Below, in pieces: positions 1-11,769 of a DNA stretch of 64,000 bases. The DNA is from Ancylostoma caninum. Taxonomy: Eukaryota > Nematoda > Chromadorea > Rhabditida > Ancylostomatidae. A model generated the notes under the pieces. The model was not told the DNA's origin. It did not search any database and worked only from the letters and a program-made list of their open reading frames with translations. The number at the start of each line of letters is the position of its first letter. Position 1 is the stretch's first letter. The stretch covers positions 62,001 to 126,000 of the forward strand of contig JBAJFG010000262.1 in NCBI GenBank assembly GCA_037903475.1. Reading direction: 5' to 3'. A program made the position numbers and the translations under genes.

Positions 1-41
1 AACGTTTTTTCTTCAACAACGGCAACATTCACTGCACACAA

Positions 42-206
42 TCATAGCTTATTAAGCGGAAAGTGCACACACCATATAGGCTCTTTCGCTAAAGGAATAG
101 TCTCGATACTGGTTTGCAACATAACAAGGGTGGAAGAGAGATAACTGCCGTACGCTACGAGGGAAAGAGAGCCAATTAAAGCGAGGAAAACAAACGCGAG
201 AGCCAT
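42..206 (-). CDS. Putative secreted or membrane protein, N-terminal exon (possibly partial)
   Basis: The frame opens at an ATG at 206 and is open for 54 codons to a stop at 42. The first 20 residues (MALAFVFLALIGSLSLVAYG) are strongly hydrophobic and look like a signal peptide, followed by a Ser/Thr-rich stretch. On the minus strand a pyrimidine-rich run ending in GCACAG lies just before the ATG, which would suit a spliced-leader or cis acceptor. A possible donor (ATG|GTGTGT) lies near 72, so the exon may end there and continue outside the window. The family is not recognised, and a chance open frame cannot be excluded because only one exon is visible. Confidence 0.35.
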   Translation of the reverse strand: MALAFVFLALIGSLSLVAYGSYLSSTLVMLQTSIETIPLAKEPIWCVHFPLNKL

Positions 207-379
207 AACAAACACTGTGCAAACAGAAAAACGTGCTCTATTGCTGAAGATGAGCACCAACCCAAATAGAAGTGTATTTAAGTAGGTGAGAAGTGAGGCG
301 GAATTGTTTTGGGAACAGGAAATGAGGAATGGGGGGCGAGCGTGACTGGTTTGCGTAATGGGCTAATTTTTTCTTGCAG

Positions 380-471
380 GATTCAAAGGATTACTACGTT
401 GTGCTCCAAGAAAAAGCTGTTGGAACAGCATTTGCTCTTACAAAGAGGGTTGTTACACATGGGCTAGTTAG
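380..471 (+). CDS. Candidate terminal exon, frame uncertain
   Basis: A strong acceptor (TTTTTTCTTGCAG) ends at 379. All three downstream frames stay open for about 28 codons or more, so the frame cannot be fixed. One frame ends at the TAG at 469-471 and is cysteine-rich (RCAPRKSCWNSICSYKEGC), as in small secreted nematode peptides. Another frame could be joined to a candidate first exon near 250-290 beginning MSTNPNRSVF through a GTAGGT donor. No AATAAA is seen shortly downstream. The call is an exon with unknown product. Confidence 0.3.
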
Positions 472-791
472 ATGTAATGACTGGTTTTGTAGCAACCCAC
501 AATTCAGGGAACAGGTGATTTGAATGGGCCCTATCCGAGAACATTTTCCAGGAACTAATTAACAAACTCTTGGAAGTTTCAAAGGCAGATAAGGGTTGAG
601 TAAAGATGTCGCATTGAACCAGCAACGGGTGCAACAAAGGGATTCATTCTACATCTTCTTTTGTCAAATCGCGCAGCAAATGTTGCTTCTCTAGCATGGA
701 GTTCACACTTCGAAGAAGAAAAATTCACGAATTTCATGAAAATCCTTTCGAAACTTACTCATCATCCAACGAGATACCACAGAACTCACCA

Positions 792-1262
792 GGGAAGAAT
801 ACTAGCGAGGTGCAACAACTCGTAAAGAAATGTATACTATCATATGCAGTTTGTGATGCTGATCTCAAATCCGTTTTTCTTTTTTACTGCGGAATCCTCT
901 CTGAAAAATTACGTGGCACGATGGCAGCCTGCTGAAGGCAGCCAAAACTTGGCTTACTTGATGAAATCTGCTAAAAGATCGCGGAAACTTATCCAGGTCT
1001 AAGAAGATTTTGGAAACATTAATTAGTTTCAGATAGTTGACAAGTTTGAAATAGTTTTCGCGCATATTTTTAAGAGAATGTGACTCGAAAGTCAGATTTG
1101 GCCAGTATAATCAAGCCGAAATTATGCCACGTAACTCTTCATAGAGGGGTCTGCAGCAGTAAGGAAAATGGATTTGCGATCAGCATCACAAACTGCATAT
1201 GATAGTATGCATTTCATTACGAATTGTCGGACACCTCTAGTGTCATTCCCTGGTCGGCCTAG
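792..1262. repeat. Foldback (inverted-repeat) element
   Basis: The stretch 792-930 reappears as its reverse complement at about 1118-1262. The core arm around 835-880 contains CATATGCAGTTTGTGATGCT and is matched at 1178-1215. Arms are roughly 140 nt, separated by an approximately 190-nt spacer. No transposase frame is visible inside, so this is a non-autonomous foldback or MITE-like element. Confidence 0.75.
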
Positions 1263-1509
1263 AATATCAAGGAATAATTCTACTGCTTATCAAAACCCTA
1301 TTTCATAATTACACAACGTAAAGAAAAAAAGACAACTACATACGTATGTATGTATTTGGAAATATTGGAGGAATTTTTTCACCGAGAATGGACAATAATG
1401 CTACACGTTGTGCCGCAAAGCTATTCTATGCCAGAACTTCCTCTTGTACAAGAACACACTACAATAGCACTCCTGATTTTTGTCCTAAATTCTGTCTAAA
1501 CCATCAAAA

Positions 1510-1737
1510 TCATGGGGAATGGGCGAAACTAGGCGCTGAATCGACCATGCGAAAGAAAGTAAGCTCCTGGTTCAAAATATCTGGACAATAGTTGTGGATA
1601 AGATGGAGCTTACAGAACATTTTCAATTTTGAACCGGCACGATCCAAGTCTGAACACAAGTAGGACTTTGATGTAGATATGTTACTTACTTGGGAGCTCG
1701 AAGGTTTTCGAAAGATCGTTTTACCGTCCAATTTCAT
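1510..1737 (-). CDS. Small candidate gene (75 aa unspliced, or 34 aa if spliced)
   Basis: The ATG at 1737 follows a possible spliced-leader acceptor (GGAATTCCTAG, then six bases). The frame begins MKLDGKTIFRKPSSSQ and then meets a good donor (CAA|GTAAGT) at 1689. The frame also stays open without splicing to the stop at 1510. A phase-compatible acceptor (TTTTGAACCAG) would join to ELTFFRMVDSAPSFAHSP. No family is recognised. The donor and start context are the only support. Confidence 0.3.
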   Translation of the reverse strand: MKLDGKTIFRKPSSSQVSNISTSKSYLCSDLDRAGSKLKMFCKLHLIHNYCPDILNQELTFFRMVDSAPSFAHSP

Positions 1738-2835
1738 TTATTTCTAGGAATTCCGACGGCTTCTGGTGAAATTTTGACAAACATAGAAGTGGTATTGCAG
1801 AAGAGCAATAAGCACCAAGAAAACTTCTCACTACTATTCTAGCCTTCAGTTTTGATAACCTAATTTCGGGACTAGTTGCTAGTAACAGAACGGGGTTGAC
1901 AAGAATGTGCAGGAGGCGATGGAACGAACTGAGGTCCCATGGTCCACTGATACGTCGCCTCAGCTGGCTACAGCTCTAAAAAACTGCACACACCAAATGT
2001 GAGAGGACAAAAGAGTGGATTAGAGAGCTGCTTTTGCTGACCTCTGGGCGCTCCGAGCTCTATTTTCGGAGCGATTCGTCGCCATGAGGACAAACAAGGG
2101 GTCAGTGAAGAGAGATGGAGACTCGTCGTGAAATGCTAAGAGTAGAAGTTTTCTTAGTATCAAGCAGTGAAGCCTGCCTGTGTGTGCAACAGCAAGTTTG
2201 GAAGAAAGTGCAGGCAGAATTTTTTTGAGTCGCTTGGCCGGAAATTGCAAACGTCTCTAAAAGGGGATTGAAAGAGCTCAAGAGCCATTATTTGCAATGA
2301 GAAGTGGGGGTAAACATGAGAATCACCTGCAATTTCGGGAATTCGGGAAACGCAGTTTGAATTCCAAAAGCTAGAGGCAACGGTGAGTAAAGAATGATTT
2401 CCAAAAACCATATTTTTCACTGACAACTCCGGTACAAGCAGGACAATTCCAGAATTCTGAGGGCCTAGAAGTAGCAATCAGCACTAACGCTACACGAATA
2501 ACATGATATACGCTGAGGTTGAAGAGCATTCGACTTCATTAGCCATAACCACAAAGCAACAAATAGCATGGAGTAGAGATAGGGAAGTGTTGTCGTGGAG
2601 TTAGTTAGCTGGAAGGACCCATGACGAACTAGAGGGATCTCATAAGATTAATGAAGCTATAAGGCTCAAGTACGGCCTTGAAATGATTGCGGTCTCTGCC
2701 ATTCTTTTTTTCCTTCCTTACAGCTACTGAAAGTGATATGAAAAACCCTAAGAAGCAATTTTGCACATATTTCGAACATAATTTTCTGTTGTAAAGATAG
2801 ACTCTGAATGCAAAGTATGCAGAATTCTTTGCTTA

Positions 2836-2841
2836 TTTATT
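2836..2841 (-). terminator. Poly(A) signal AATAAA
   Basis: AATAAA on the minus strand lies 66 nt past the stop codon of the two-exon gene at 2907-3197, which is a normal spacing for nematode 3' ends. Confidence 0.55.
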
Positions 2842-2906
2842 CACATAATTATTAATTAACTTGTTCATTACACGTAAGGGGTACAGCAGTAGAACAATAA
2901 GAATGT

Positions 2907-3197
2907 TCATTCCAGAGAACATGAATAAAAAAGTGGTAATAATAACGTCTCATTTGTTGAATCTGTGTCATCGATAACTGAGGTGCACGAAAAAGATCTC
3001 AAAACAAGCAAATAGGAATAAAATGGAAATTTCCAATATCAGAGTGGAAAAGTTATCGTTAGGCGTTGAGGGTATAGAAGAATGGGGTCTCGGCTCAGAG
3101 TAACGAGCTGCTGTAAGCAACTACACTTACTCACATTAGTGACGCGGCCCTCATTTAAATTCGCGAAAACACAATTCTTTGAATTCGTGTCATGCAT
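2907..3197 (-). CDS. Two-exon gene for a 45-aa protein of unknown function
   Basis: Exon 1 is 3131-3197 and exon 2 is 2907-2977, with an intron of 153 nt (donor A|GTAAGT, acceptor GCACCTCAG). The splice phases agree: exon 1 ends after one base of a codon and exon 2 supplies two. The protein starts MHDTNSKNCVFANLNEGRVT and ends LLLPLFYSCSLE; it is acidic in the middle (IIDDTDSTNE) and has no signal peptide. An in-frame TGA four codons upstream supports this ATG as the start. A possible spliced-leader acceptor (GCTAAGACAG) lies 20 nt before it, and AATAAA follows the stop. No homologous family is recognised. It is too short and too split to be found by ORF length. Confidence 0.5.
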
Positions 3198-3943
3198 GCC
3201 CGTTTCTCAAACGCAATCTGTCTTAGCGCGCTCTAATGGCATATTGTAGGTACAATAGCCATTCTCACGCTATTTGCTTGCATCGAAGAAATTATGTACA
3301 CATACAGCCAAAATATAGTTAGATTTAAGCACAGATGTGTTCGTTGGGTAATCGCAGACTCATGTTCTTGGCGCATCTTTGAGTGCAAAAATAAAATAAA
3401 AAAGAAATAAAAATAAAATAAATGGTTGGAGTCAGTCAACTTCTTCCTAGGATGAGTCCATATGCCAGGTTATATAGACAGATTTCGAGTGTAATGTCGT
3501 CTAGTAGATCTGCACTCGATGACTCAACTAACGCGACAAAAGTGATTCACCCGAAAAGACTTGTATCTGGAACTTCTGAGAATGACGTCTCCCTCGCTAT
3601 GAAGCAATTTTAGGAACAAATAACAATATATATATATATTTAGCATTTGGAAGCAGTAAATGTAGATTTGCCTGTTTCGCTCGCACAGCCTGGAAAGGAA
3701 TAGTGAATGTATGGCTTTCACTCTATGTAGAGGCTCATCCTTTAGGGACGAGTAATCCCAGAGGAAGGAGTGCAAAACTACAGTAACTGTATTGACATAG
3801 TTGCAGCAATAGTTACCCCATAAGAGCTTCTCTGTATTACTCGACAAGTGTTTGGCGCTTTTGGCGCACTAAGGCTGATTATAGCGAGGAAAAGAGAAGA
3901 TGTGGAGCGTCGAATGCCGACAGAGCTGATAAACAAGCTGTCA

Positions 3944-4330
3944 ATGCATGGTGATCATTGAAATAACGTCAAATGAGACTTCATGGTAACAAAACTCCAC
4001 AAAATTGGCTACATTCAGCTTCAAGGAATCATTCCTGGTGGTTAAGAAAGAAGAATTCTTCGTAGTCTCTACCGCCAAAACTTCTAGGGCTAATGCACGT
4101 CGGAGATCCTTAGCCCTTGCGTCAAATAGTGAGCTTACTCGTTTGACGGTACCAACATTCTCATACCACTGCCATGCGTTAGTGATGACAGGAGGGAGGG
4201 GAGAAATATTGAGATCCGTTTACATTTGTGTAGAGTTTATGAACTCCTTAGTTATCCGAAACAGATGAATTTTAAAGTGGATTGGCAGGCACCGGCTAGC
4301 TGATTCCCGAAAGTCTTAGAAAGAAATTTT
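3944..4330 (-). pseudogene. Degenerate coding stretch, probably transposon-derived
   Basis: On the minus strand one frame runs from about 4330 to a TGA near 3944 with a single internal TAA near 4216. Its translation looks protein-like rather than random: it includes TNAWQWYENVGTVKRVSS, then FDARAKDLRRALALEVLAVE, then SSFLTTRNDSLKLNVANFVE. It has no starting Met and no clear splice acceptor. The Arg/Leu-rich helical character would fit a gag-like or transposase-associated protein, but no family motif is certain. A plus-strand open frame over the same bases is its shadow. Confidence 0.4.
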
Positions 4331-4449
4331 CAACTCGGGCTTGTTTACGCAGTGTTCACAAAAATTGCACTAAAATTTGGTATAGTAATGCCATTTTTTA
4401 ATGGGAGTCATGGGAGGCATTCGTGAGATGCGGCTCTTCGCAGAAAATT

Positions 4450-5180
4450 TGCACAAAGAAAGACGCCGTTAATTTCAACAATCTTTATGAATACCTTCAA
4501 ATCACAGTCTCCTACATTCAATAATGGAAAAATTGTCTTGAAAGAATTCACCAACTGGCCGGCTGGCTTTCAAAATTTTTCCATCCTCCTCGAACGTCTA
4601 AAACTCTCATGAAAATTTAAACTCCTAAACTTCACGATAGCAGAAGTTATGAGGGAAAGCTGAAAAGGCTGTTTATTATAACTCTGGCCGACATTGTATA
4701 CATACGTGTTGGTCCTAGATCGTAGATGTTTTGAAATAATCCATCGAGAATTATGAACTAAAGCAGCATCAAAAAATACTCAAAAAGTCCTTAAAACAAA
4801 TTCAACCTTGAAAAAATTTTTGACTAAAGTACTTAACATACTTTCTTTAAAATATAATACAACAAATTTTGTAAAAAATACAAGCATAAAAATATCTTAA
4901 AAATACTTGAATAATTTAAATAAATGATACATAAAAATATTAAATAAATCAAAGAAATAGGTAAAAATTTAAATCGAAACATTATTATTCTCAGCGTTAG
5001 AGGCTTTCTAAAGCTTTGCCAAAGTATAAAATGTGTTAAATTATTCTTCCTAGCTCCTAGACGGTTTCATGTGAGTGCAAACTCGAATGAAAACGACGGA
5101 AGTATGCATCTAGAACAGGACCGGTGATAAAGCAAGTCGGTTTCCGCTGCAACGATCGGATTCCAGCGAACGCTCCAGAA
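4450..5180. other. AT-rich stretch, no gene seen
   Basis: From about 4790 to 4975 the sequence is very AT-rich with poly-A and short AATAAAT-like runs; the rest shows no convincing exon, repeat or RNA gene. Confidence 0.5.
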
Positions 5181-7002
5181 GAAGCGTCACCTCGAAAAAG
5201 CGGATAAGACGAGGTTGCTGCGGAAACACAGCGGCTTAGAGGACATAATTACACGAAAAACACATCGAATGTATTGGTATTCATTTTGTTTGATACGGCT
5301 TAGCGTGACGCTACGTTGGGATAGCAGCTGTAACAAACAGAAAACTTGTACGGGGATGGTTTTTCCTCTAGGATTAGTGAGCGCTTCAAGCATTGAAGAA
5401 GCTGTGGTACGCTAGGAAGAGTACTAGCAAAATTTTGCGGAATCAGCGGTAGATGGAGGATTACGTTGAAATTCTCGGAAATCCGTAGAAAAGTTACGTT
5501 CTACGCGCAAGTTCTCTACTGTGAAAAATCCTATGGTTTCACTTAAAATTTACACTCCTCTACCCTGGATTTTCTTTCTCCCTATTATCGAGCATGTCCA
5601 ACCTCTCTTCCAGTACACTGCATTGAAAAAAGAACGTAAACGATGAGCTAAAGACAGTGGGACTCCTGAAGCAAAACCTACGATGTAGAAGTACGAAGAG
5701 CCCCGACTAGGCCTTAAGCAGAACTTTTATTTTGGCTATTGTGAATTCTAACAGATTTTGGAGATACTTTGAGTATTCAACAAGATTTATGAAAATTTGA
5801 GCTCTTTCCAATTGACGACCTAAGTAGAGCGTCAAAATGTTAGGGTAAGGATGATTTTCGGCCAGCCGTAGTAAGTGGAGGTTGAAGATAAGATGTTCCG
5901 CACCAACAACAGAGCAGGATGTGAACAAGAAAAAAGGAAATCAATGAAAAACAACAATAATATCTTGGAAACGCTCAAAAAAAGCGCGTACGTAGAACTC
6001 AGTCCGAGGGATTCCCAGAGACAAAGCAATCAGGCGACATGGAAAGTCGTGGATAATCCACTGAACGAGCGCTAATTGATTTTAAAACGACGCGAAGCTA
6101 TTTGAATACTATAAATTCTCCGCAACCCATATGGAAGCTTAATCACACGTATTTGCACTATAGAAAAAAGAAAAGGAGGCTCGAACGAGGCCGCAGTGCC
6201 AGCCCTCAGCTCGACAGTGAGTTTTCCGCGATCGTCTTTATGAAGTGTCAAGATAATCATCAATCAAAGGCGCGATAATATCTAAACTCCACTGAAACCA
6301 ATGCCAAACAAAAGCCACAGGAAGCAGCGCCAGGAAGGTACGATGGAACGTTGCCAAACAGGGTCTGGTTGTCGGACCTCCAATTCTCATAGATCTCTAC
6401 TGTGTACATGATCGAAGAGAGAAAATTTGGTAAAGAAATTGGCAAAAATGTGGGCAATTTTTCTGACAAACTTTTAAGATACTATTGCTTACATTACACC
6501 TGAGTAGATGTAATGGAGTGCAACCGTTTTGGAAATTTTCCGTTGCACATACTTTGATCTCTAGCTGCATACACATAATTCACATAGTCTCGGGATTAAG
6601 TTATACGGAATGCCAAGTTAGGTGCCCTCTTAGGAAATGAGAGAACCATGGTTACGGCAGAATTTGCAGCAATTTACACCACGAATGCATAACATAGATT
6701 TTGTGCTAACTTAATGCATCCGCAACCGACTTTTACATATGATGGGTGTGATTTCTGACGCAAATTAGAAATTGTTGCAACATCTTCCAATAGCACGCTG
6801 TGTGATGTCTGGTGATACATGTGTTTAACTTCAGGCAAACGTCAGTTTTCTGATGCAGGCATAAGATTTTCGGTACAAGTATAATGCATGTGCGTAAAAT
6901 CGGTGAACACTCTGTAAACATCTTAGAACGATCACAGTTTCGTAGCGCAAACAAAATTTAAAAATTAAATTTGATGATAACCCAGGTTTTAGAAAGTCTT
7001 GG
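5181..7002. other. Unassigned DNA
   Basis: Several 60-73-codon open frames occur on both strands over the same bases (5187-5415, 5707-6075, 6072-6469, 6733-7043). They overlap one another and show no domain, signal peptide or matched splice sites, so none is called. Confidence 0.45.
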
Positions 7003-7110
7003 GGCACCCTTGAGACTACCCAGGGTAAATGTGTTAACATCACCTAAACCTATGCACCTTTAACATAGACGTTAAGAAGTTCACCCTTGGCAATCTCAAC
7101 CACGCATCCA
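7003..7110. repeat. MITE, GAGATTACCC family, diverged copy
   Basis: Terminal inverted repeats are GAGACTACCCAGGGTAAATG near 7012 and the inverted form (CACCCTTGGCAATCTC) ending near 7097. The same ends occur at 9413-9554 and 9590-9728. It has no coding capacity. Confidence 0.6.
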
Positions 7111-9412
7111 GGTCCAGATCTTTAGGCCACTTAGTTAAACTGGTAAGGTTATTGATCGTGTAGCTTAATCGTGCACCAAGGAATGACAATGAATTTATAT
7201 CAGTATTGAATCATGAGTATACAGATGCAGACGTGCCATTGTCACCAGCTGTGCGACGGCAATGAACAAAGAAAAAACTCAAGTGCTTCCGATAATCGCT
7301 GAGACGTCACAATTTACATTAGTTAGACAACACAGCTCGCTAGAGAGGAGGTGGAGTCTTCGCAGAGAGAACATCTGGTGGTGTGTTTCTCTTTTGAGAC
7401 ACACCTATTCTCCATCTCTTAGGGTGAACCATCGAGTTGGAAAATTCGAACTTATCGTGAGACTGAAGGGCCGAATAGAGAATTAGAACTCGCTTGAAAC
7501 TCTAAAATAATTAGCTAGAAGTTATGATTCCAACGTAGGAAGCTTTTTGTCACGATTTACAACCGCTAGGTACGTGAAACAAGTGTGAATGACGCTTAAA
7601 TATCCAAAATTTAGTGGGATTAACCCAATGAATGATTCAGTGCCTTCGCAATCATTAAGTGAAATGTGCCCTAGCACGAGATCCAGTCGCCGTGACTGTA
7701 TCGCTCGTGCAAAACCTAGTCGACCGCGACCAAATCGCGTCGCTTGAAGTATGCCCAAGGCTTAACACTTGGGTATAATGCAGCCGAGCAGTGTTTAACA
7801 GCGAAACATCACAACGATCAAGGGCAAAATGCCCGTAAACCACCTCCATGAGCAATTCGGAGCACTAAAGTGATAGCCAAATGTGCGATGAAACGGTTTG
7901 CTTTGGAGGAACTCCACTCTGACACTCACTGATGAAGGGCCTGTCGAGAGCGAGTGAGGGGACTGGCCCGCGGCGGTCGGTCGCTGTGGCGTTCGCGCAC
8001 TTCACTGCGCACCCATCTCAGTCACGTAGCAGTCACATAAACAAATGAGGTAAGCGCCGCCGCGGACCGTAAAAACAGCCTCACGCCTAGAAAAACAGCG
8101 GATAGAGACAGTTCGGAGACGTCACCCCGATGCGGTGGTACGTGATCGCCGACTGCATGTCTGCGCGGCCCTGACGGTCAGTAAACACCGGCAACCGGAT
8201 GCAAATAACCTTATGTTCACTTGGCATTATGACATCATTCAAGGTGCATACATTCGAATGGAGGCGAAAATCCCGTACCACGCGGCTGGTTTCAGGAGGG
8301 ACAGCAGTTTAGTCAGAGAAGCATGAGAAACACAGGAAATTTCTACGGCACAGATGAATTTCTAGACATTAGAAAGAATTGAATCTGAACACGCATTTAC
8401 CAATTAGACGAGGGGGAGGGGGGGGGGGGGCGGGAGGCGACAAACAACCCACTTCGCTCTAACTCTGTACTGGGATATATGAAGTTCCGCATAAAGGTTG
8501 TTTGCTCCCCATAGGTCTAAACTAGGACCATTTGAGCAACCTTCTCAGCACGTGGCTCCGTTAGCAGTGACAGCTTCGTCTACTTAAATCGACGAAGATT
8601 AGGTGTTGAAATAAGTTCTTGCGCTTTTTTTTCGCATGCTCTTTTCTCGATCAATTTGTTAGCTTTTGGATATGACAACTACCTACCCTGGCATTCCGCT
8701 GAAGCTCAAAAGGCCATCAAAACTCTCTAAACGACAAGTGCTAGGTATGAATGAGAGATTTCGCTTGGAATGACTGATCGGCAGTAATTTTCCAGTCCAA
8801 AGGAGACATATTTTTTCTCAATGACACTGACCCCTTCGACCAGACAGATTTCTTTCACAAAGGCCTGGGAATTGCTCCAGAGAAATCATATGGTTTAGAT
8901 GGATATCATAGCTTTCAAAGCCCACAAAAAAAAACGAGGTAATTCTGCTAAAAGAATCCAATCGCTAGAATTTAGTCATCTTATCCCATGATGCCGTCAG
9001 ACCTCATTTTTGCCAGCGTCGTAAACTGGCCCTCCAACAGTTCCATTGAAGATGTTCTTCCGCGTTTATATTCTGTACAGCTTACGCGCTCAAACAGTAT
9101 TGGGTGCTTTTCGGTCTCTTGAATACAAGGAGGAAATGGCATTTTTCCTCAATATGATGCTTTTCTTCTTACTCTCAAAAGTTAAGTATTTCGATAGTTC
9201 TATGGAAATGCTTGGCAATGGCGCAGAAAAAATCCCAACTGAAAAAAAAGCGCAAGGACTCATGTTAACACCTAATGCTTCGCCAGAAACGTCAGTTCTG
9301 AACTTTTGAGTAGCGTACACTAATAACTTTAAAAAAATTTATGGATATCGCTACTGGTGAGTTACAAATAACTTATTGTTAGTTATGGAATTCGATTGCA
9401 CTTGCCATGGCA
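7111..9412. other. Unassigned DNA with a GC-rich patch
   Basis: At about 7970-8070 lies a CpG-rich patch followed by ATGAG|GTAAGC at 8045-8054, which could be a short first exon of a plus-strand gene whose remainder was not found. At 8131-8163 and 8251-8285 there is a short diverged inverted repeat around GTGGTACG. At 8407-8432 there is a G-rich run. Open frames here are short and overlap on both strands. Confidence 0.35.
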
Positions 9413-9554
9413 GGGCCTGAATGAATCATTGAGATTACACAGGGTAAATGTGTTGACGCCCGTTTTAATGAAGGGTGAATGACGCCCGTTTTAACGAAGG
9501 GTAAATTTGGGGTGTTAAAATGTTTATCTGGGTAATCTCAATAATGTATGCGGC
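9413..9554. repeat. MITE, GAGATTACCC family
   Basis: The ends are inverted repeats of about 40 nt (left ATTGAGATTACACAGGGTAA; right the complement ending in GGTAATCTCAAT), extending outward into GGGCC/GCGGC-flanking bases. Inside, a 25-nt unit around ACGCCCGTTTTAA is duplicated in tandem. It is non-coding. Confidence 0.75.
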
Positions 9555-9589
9555 TTCACCTGTTTGGTCGAGCTAAAACAGGAAACAGG

Positions 9590-9728
9590 GGCTAGGTGCA
9601 TTACTAAGATTACCCAGGATGTACGTGTGGACGCCCGTGTTAGCGAAGGCAGTGAATGAATGGTGAACGGTGAATTTGTGTGGTGTGAACACGTTTACCC
9701 TGGGTAATCTCAATGATGAATGCGGCCC
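9590..9728. repeat. MITE, GAGATTACCC family, second copy
   Basis: It has the same terminal inverted repeats and the same internal ACGCCCGTGTTA motif as the copy 40 nt to its left. The two copies form a head-to-tail pair. Confidence 0.75.
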
Positions 9729-11029
9729 TAGGAAGCTAAATCGAGAATGAGAACAGATGAAAAGTGTGCGCTGACAATCAGGGTACCACGTTGCATGTTA
9801 CGGACCTCGACCAGCTGTGCTTACTGTATATAGGCGGTTCCAGCTGAAATTCTGGAAGACAGGAAATTGCAGGAAACGTGCAGGATAATAGGCGGAACTA
9901 CCGAGGAATATTTGCGTGTGCCATCAAAATAATTGAACTTCACCCGAAAATAAGGAGTTTTGCCAGCCCTTTTGCAAACTCATGACTTTTTTATGCATGA
10001 TTTCTTTTTTCTTATATTTCAAGAGGAAATTATTGCTGGTCATCTACAAGGTAGGTACGTATGTAATGTGGTTTGCGATGTGCAGGTTCAATATATGTTC
10101 CACTCTTTTTCAGATGCTAAGCGAGATGGGTATTTGTGCATAAAATTGCAATTTCTACGCTAAGTGACCGGTACTCTAGACTCAGTTTAATCCCATTGGT
10201 CGCCGACCACTGCTTTTTTATTGCTTACCTTTCTTTTCGGATTTTTTTTCCAACTCCTCTAATGCTAGGCCAAACGGACTACAGCCAACCAGGTGGAACT
10301 CACACGGCTTTCTTACCATTCAATTACGTTAATTCTATAGGAAATATCTGGATAAAGGCTGGAGGACTGACGTTCACAAACTATGAACAGAAAAAGTGCT
10401 GACTATCAACACAAGTCCTTGCCCATAAAAGGAATCGGACCGGAATATGGATCCGCCAGGAAGCCAATGGAATGCTGGCACAGTTGGAGGCCATCCAACA
10501 TGTACAACTTTCTCCTTACCATAAAATGAGGCTGTTTCCAGACGGAAACCCGTTTGCGAAGGTATACGATTACGCCTGCGGGGCAAATGAGGCCGACGCT
10601 AGGATAGGCTATGGCATTTTGACGCGCATTTCGCGCTGCTTTTGCCTCATCTCATCAGCGACGAGTTTCGTGAAGTCGAAGAGCACGTTCCGTCAGATTG
10701 AATCAAATAGAGGGAAGGTGTCAACGAGAGTGAGTCAGCGCAAGGTGAAATCAGCCGAAAAGTACATACATCTGAAATGGAGGGACAACAAATGTTCGGA
10801 CGACTTTCGCGCAAAAATGCAACAAGACATACGATGTTGCAGTGATTGTACTGGGATTTTGAGCTCTTTCTAAAAAATCTTTGAAAGCAAAAATGAAAAT
10901 TGCGGTGATGAGATAAGCATCCAAATCATCTCTAGAAATTCGAAAAGGACCGGCCGGGTTTCCAGTCATAGCAAATATGGGTAAAAGATAAGCAGTTTTT
11001 ACTCGCTCTTATCGAAAATATAAGAGTCA

Positions 11030-11500
11030 CTTAACATCTTTGCGACAATGTGCTCAACCGGTTGACACGCATGGTGCGACGCGTGGGACCGCATGCTCAA
11101 CCAGGTGAGCATGCTATTTTCAGGGTTGTATTTCTGTGAAGCAGTCATAATCATCAAACTTCTACGTGGTGTTAAACTAACAAATATTCAAGCTTTCCAT
11201 ACATGCATTGGGCATAACAGATCTTCACTCAAACTTTTTTTTAAATGTGGTTGAAACATATACCAGAGAGAAGGATACATATGAAGAAGAAACTACAATC
11301 AGTATAATGTGAAAGGACGGCAAACATTTGGAAACATTCTTGACGATCACAAAAGAGAAAAAGATCGGGTTCAGACTTGCGCAAATACGAGGTATTACGC
11401 GGCGGAGGAAAAATTCCTGTCACGTGGGACCACGTGCTCAAGCGGTTGAGCACGAGTCCCACTTATGCAAAAGCGCGCGTGTCCCATGTGACACACCATG
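11030..11500 (+). repeat. Twin-hairpin dispersed repeat, copy 1
   Basis: About 470 nt match, in inverse orientation, the copy at 61600-62070 with high identity along the whole length. Near each end is a hairpin built on GTGGGACC followed by a TGCTCAA stem: one near 11084-11115, and one at 11424-11463 where GTGGGACCACGTGCTCAA pairs with TTGAGCACGAGTCCCAC. A reading frame beginning METFLTITKEKKIGFRLAQI (11328) is open in both copies. No TIR or transposase is seen and the class is unknown. Confidence 0.8.
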
Positions 11501-11769
11501 CGAAAAGCGTGAGGTCGCGAATGTGTTAAATATTCGAGCAAAATCTCTCCTTGTTCAGCACTTCGAAAGGCACCGTCCCAACTCTGGTTTGTTTTTGAGA
11601 GTTTCGCAGGATCTGCATATGATTCCGTAAAAAGCTGCTGCAAAAACCCACTTTTCGAGCGCAATTCTCTGGAAGCCAATGTGCGGAGCCAATGCGGCAT
11701 TACAGTGTTTCCGCAATATGTACTTTTTTGTTCATTACTCATAGAGCGGAGTTTCTAGTCTAATAGGGA

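Noticed and set aside
10374..10873. Open frames on both strands (70 and 133 codons)
   Set aside because: A weak match to 54880-54990 suggests repeat-derived sequence, and no gene structure could be built.
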